A program made the position numbers and the translations under genes. Below are positions 11,201 to 13,387 of a stretch of 13,387 bases of DNA, one piece after another. Positions within the stretch are counted from its first letter, which is position 1. Each line of letters opens with the position of its first letter. Under the pieces are notes generated by a model, which did not search any database, was not told the DNA's origin, and worked only from the letters and a program-made list of their open reading frames with translations. The stretch is from the NCBI GenBank assembly GCA_026989405.1, contig JALSJL010000353.1, forward strand, positions 1 to 13,387, in the 5' to 3' direction. The stretch is from Marinosulfonomonas sp. (GTDB lineage: Bacteria; Pseudomonadota; Alphaproteobacteria; Rhodobacterales; Rhodobacteraceae).

Positions 11201-13219
11201 ATGGAAAATCCACTGCTTGCCGACTGGACAGGCCCGTTTCAACTGCCCCCGTTCGACAAGATCACCGATGAGCATTTCGCCCCCGCTTTCGACAGCGCGC
11301 TGGAACGCGCGCGCGCGGGCGTCGCGCGCATTGCCGACAACCCGGAGCCGGCCACCTTTGCCAACACCATCGAGGCGCTGGAACTGGCCGACGCCGATCT
11401 CGACCGGGTGCTCGGCGTGTTCTTCAACCTGGCGGGCTCGGACAGCAACGAGCGGCGGCAGGAACTCCAGCGGGAATTCTCGCCCAGGCTGGCGGCCTAT
11501 TCATCGGAGATCACGATGAATGAGGGGCTGTTCCAGCGGATCGAAACCCTTTGGCAAAACCGCGAAGACCTTGGGCTGAACGACGAACAGTCTCGCGTCC
11601 TGTATCTCACCCGCCGGTCCTTCGTGCGCGCCGGCGCCTTGCTGAAAGGCGCGCATCGCGAGCGGCTGAAGGAGATCATGGAGAGGCTTTCGGTGCTGTC
11701 GACGCGGTTCGTGCAGAACCTTCTGGCCGACGAATCCTCGTGGTTCATGGAACTGGCCGAGGACGACCTGGAGGGTCTGCCCGATTTCGTGGTGGCCGCG
11801 GCCCGCGCGGCCGGCGAAGAGAAAAAGGCGGGCGGGCCGGTGATCACCCTGTCGCGTTCGCTGATTGTGCCGTTCCTGCAGTTTTCCCCGCGCCGCGACC
11901 TGCGCGAAAGGGCTTTCGCCGCCTGGGTGGCGCGCGGGGCCAATGGCGGTGAAACGGACAACCGGGAAATCGCCGCCGAAGTGCTGAAACTGCGCCAGGA
12001 ACGCGCGCAACTGCTGGGCTACGACGATTTTGCCGCCTTCAAGCTGGAAACCGAAATGGCCGGGACGCCGGATGCCGTGCGCAAGCTGCTGATGCAGGTC
12101 TGGCAGCCGGCCAGGGCGGCGGCCGAAGCAGATGCCGAAGTGCTGGAAGCGATGATGCACGAAGACGGCACCAATGCCGACCTGGCCCCCTGGGACTGGC
12201 GGTATTATTCCGAGCGCCGCCGCAAGGCCGAACACGACCTGGATGAAGCGGAACTGAAACCTTATTTTCAGCTCGACCGGATGATCGAAGCGGTGTTTGA
12301 CACCGCGAACCGGCTTTTCGGGCTTGAGTTCACGCCGCTTGACGTACCGCTCTATCATCCGGATGCGCGCGCCTGGGAGGTGACGCGCGACGGCCGGCAC
12401 ATGGCAGTTTTCATCGGGGATTATTTCGCCCGTGGCTCCAAGCGCTCGGGCGCATGGTGTTCGGCGATGCGCAGCCAGCAGAAACTGGCCGGCGACATCC
12501 GCCCGATCGTGGTGAACGTGTGCAATTTCGCGAAACCGGCCGAAGGCGAGCCTGCGCTGCTGTCCTTCGACGATGCGCGCACGCTGTTTCACGAGTTTGG
12601 CCACGCGCTGCACCAGATGCTGTCGGATGTCACCTACCCGTCGATTTCCGGCACCTCGGTTGCGCGCGATTTCGTCGAACTGCCCAGCCAGCTTTTCGAG
12701 CACTGGCTGGAACAGCCCGAGGTGCTGCAACGCTTTGCCACGCACGCCCAGACCGGGCAGCCGATGCCGGCGCAGTTGCTCAGGCGGCTGCTGGCCGCGC
12801 GCACCTATGACATGGGCTTTGCCACGGTCGAATTCATTGCGTCGGCGGCGGTCGATCTGGCCTTTCACGAAGGCGAGGCACCGGCAGACCCGATGGAACG
12901 CCAGGCGCAGGTGCTCGACGATCTCGGCATGCCGCCGGCAATCGCGATGCGCCACGCCACGCCGAATTTCGCCCATGTCTTTGCCGGCGACGGATACTCC
13001 AGCGGCTACTACAGCTACATGTGGTCCGAGGTGATGGATGCCGATGCGTTCGAAGCGTTCGAGGAGGCGGGCGATGCGTTTGACCCGGCCCTGGCGAAAA
13101 AGCTGGAACGGCACATCCTGTCGGCCGGCGGGTCACGCGATGCGGCAGAGCTGTATGCGGCGTTTCGTGGCCGTCTGCCCGGGGTGGAGGCGCTGCTGCG
13201 CGGGCGCGGATTTGCCTGA
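11201..13219 (+). CDS. dcp: M3-family zinc metallopeptidase (peptidyl-dipeptidase Dcp / oligopeptidase A type)
   Basis: 672 aa, close to the roughly 680 aa of Dcp and OpdA. Cytoplasmic oligopeptidase that degrades short peptides from protein turnover, signal-peptide debris or uptake. Seen: the N-terminal M3 helical region (ENPLLADWTGPFQLPPFDKI, NTIEALELADADLDRV), GDYFARGSKRSGAW before the active site, the zinc motif HEFGH (464-468) with catalytic Glu465, and the third ligand Glu493 in DFVELPSQLFEHW. Near the C-terminus GDGYSSGYYSYMWSEV supplies the substrate-binding tyrosines. The N-terminus looks more like Dcp than OpdA, but the two are hard to tell apart by eye. The ATG at 11201 is chosen over an in-frame upstream ATG (11132) because AAAGGA (11187-11192) lies 8 nt before it and the added 23 residues are low-complexity. 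There is no signal peptide, unlike some periplasmic relatives. Confidence 0.93.
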   Translation: MENPLLADWTGPFQLPPFDKITDEHFAPAFDSALERARAGVARIADNPEPATFANTIEALELADADLDRVLGVFFNLAGSDSNERRQELQREFSPRLAAYSSEITMNEGLFQRIETLWQNREDLGLNDEQSRVLYLTRRSFVRAGALLKGAHRERLKEIMERLSVLSTRFVQNLLADESSWFMELAEDDLEGLPDFVVAAARAAGEEKKAGGPVITLSRSLIVPFLQFSPRRDLRERAFAAWVARGANGGETDNREIAAEVLKLRQERAQLLGYDDFAAFKLETEMAGTPDAVRKLLMQVWQPARAAAEADAEVLEAMMHEDGTNADLAPWDWRYYSERRRKAEHDLDEAELKPYFQLDRMIEAVFDTANRLFGLEFTPLDVPLYHPDARAWEVTRDGRHMAVFIGDYFARGSKRSGAWCSAMRSQQKLAGDIRPIVVNVCNFAKPAEGEPALLSFDDARTLFHEFGHALHQMLSDVTYPSISGTSVARDFVELPSQLFEHWLEQPEVLQRFATHAQTGQPMPAQLLRRLLAARTYDMGFATVEFIASAAVDLAFHEGEAPADPMERQAQVLDDLGMPPAIAMRHATPNFAHVFAGDGYSSGYYSYMWSEVMDADAFEAFEEAGDAFDPALAKKLERHILSAGGSRDAAELYAAFRGRLPGVEALLRGRGFA

Positions 13220-13240
13220 AACTTGCGGGCAGGAAAGGCA

Positions 13241-13273
13241 AGGCGCCCGCGGCTGCAAAGCGCGCGGGCGCCT
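13241..13273 (+). terminator. Strong GC hairpin after dcp, possible terminator without U-tract
   Basis: AGGCGCCCGCG (13241-13251) pairs perfectly with CGCGGGCGCCT (13263-13273). The loop can extend the stem by GCT/AGC with one bulged G, closing on a GCAA (GNRA-type) tetraloop. It starts 21 nt after the dcp stop. No T run follows, so it may act as a Rho-assisted end, an RNA-stabilising hairpin, or an intrinsic terminator of the U-less kind. Confidence 0.5.
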
Positions 13274-13340
13274 GTCGGCATGCGCCAGGCACCACTCATC
13301 CCGCCGCGTTGCGCGGGTGAACTGGCGAGCCGGTTTTACC

Positions 13341-13380
13341 TAGGGTCAGGACCCATTCATCCTGCGCCACTGGTTTGACA
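13341..13380 (+). promoter_or_regulatory. Promoter-like elements and small inverted repeat at window end
   Basis: TAGGGT (13341-13346), the same -10 form as at coaBC, overlaps a 5-bp inverted repeat GGGTC-AG-GACCC (13343-13354). A perfect -35 hexamer TTGACA lies at 13375-13380; its -10 would be outside the window. The downstream gene is not visible. The repeat might be a terminal repeat of an insertion sequence, but this cannot be judged from 47 bases. The rest of 13274-13340 shows no gene. Confidence 0.3.
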
Positions 13381-13387
13381 GATTTTT

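Noticed and set aside
11301..11330. Run of alternating GC dinucleotides (possible Z-DNA or simple repeat)
   Set aside because: It lies inside dcp and encodes an Arg/Ala helix (RARAGVARI) with codons normal for this genome; no repeat unit beyond codon bias.
11501..13114. A 537-codon open frame on the - strand opposite dcp
   Set aside because: It mirrors a well-conserved M3 peptidase in GC-rich DNA where the antisense frame lacks stops. The translation is rich in Arg, His, Gly and Gln with no recognisable domain.
1..13387. Defence system, CRISPR array, toxin-antitoxin pair, prophage, tRNA or secondary-metabolite cluster
   Set aside because: Read on both strands; no regularly spaced repeats, integrase, transposase, nuclease-type effector or tRNA cloverleaf was seen. 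The window is mostly core metabolism.

Overview
This 13.4-kb window is GC-rich (roughly two-thirds G+C) and gene-dense, with short intergenic gaps. Gene content and protein sequence style point to an alphaproteobacterium of the Rhodobacterales (Roseobacter/Rhodobacter relatives): CoaBC-Dut-MoeB-like gene order, a CobU/CobC pair, ComM with a CtrA-like site, and TAGGGT-type -10 boxes. The assignment rests on recognition, not a database search. I see no tRNA, rRNA, CRISPR array, prophage or defence island, and no complete mobile element. Most of the window is ordinary chromosomal housekeeping DNA.

Layout. (1) Positions 1-1838, + strand: the 3' 95% of glutathione synthetase (gshB), coupled by an ATGA overlap to an HSL-type alpha/beta hydrolase. 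(2) Positions 1795-4087, - strand: a glutathione S-transferase followed by comM, whose 3' end overlaps the hydrolase tail by 44 bp. (3) Positions 4239-4703, + strand: a small exported phospholipase A2-like protein. (4) Positions 4710-5815, - strand: cobU and a cobC-like phosphatase, coupled by an ATGA overlap and acting in cobalamin nucleotide-loop assembly. (5) Positions 5946-8701, + strand: coaBC, dut and a membrane-anchored ThiF/MoeB-type adenylyltransferase, probably one operon behind a good sigma-70 promoter. (6) Positions 8706-10432, + strand: promoter, a possible 9-codon leader peptide, an amino-acid-type ABC substrate-binding protein, an intrinsic terminator, and the permease; no ATPase gene lies nearby. 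(7) Positions 10445-11086, - strand: an XRE helix-turn-helix domain fused to a 2TM membrane domain, with a strong internal ribosome-binding site between the halves. (8) Positions 11201-13219, + strand: an M3-family zinc peptidase (Dcp-like), preceded by a Pho-box-like/palindromic site and followed by a strong hairpin.

Functional links: gshB and the GST share glutathione chemistry. CobU and CobC act in consecutive parts of one pathway. CoaBC (coenzyme A) and Dut (nucleotide pool hygiene) are an often-seen housekeeping pairing. The binding protein and permease form two thirds of an uptake system. The most interesting points are architectural and regulatory: the HTH-2TM protein with a second start, the membrane-tethered E1-like enzyme, the CtrA-like motif at comM, the Pho-box-like site at dcp, and the tiny leader ORF before the binding protein.
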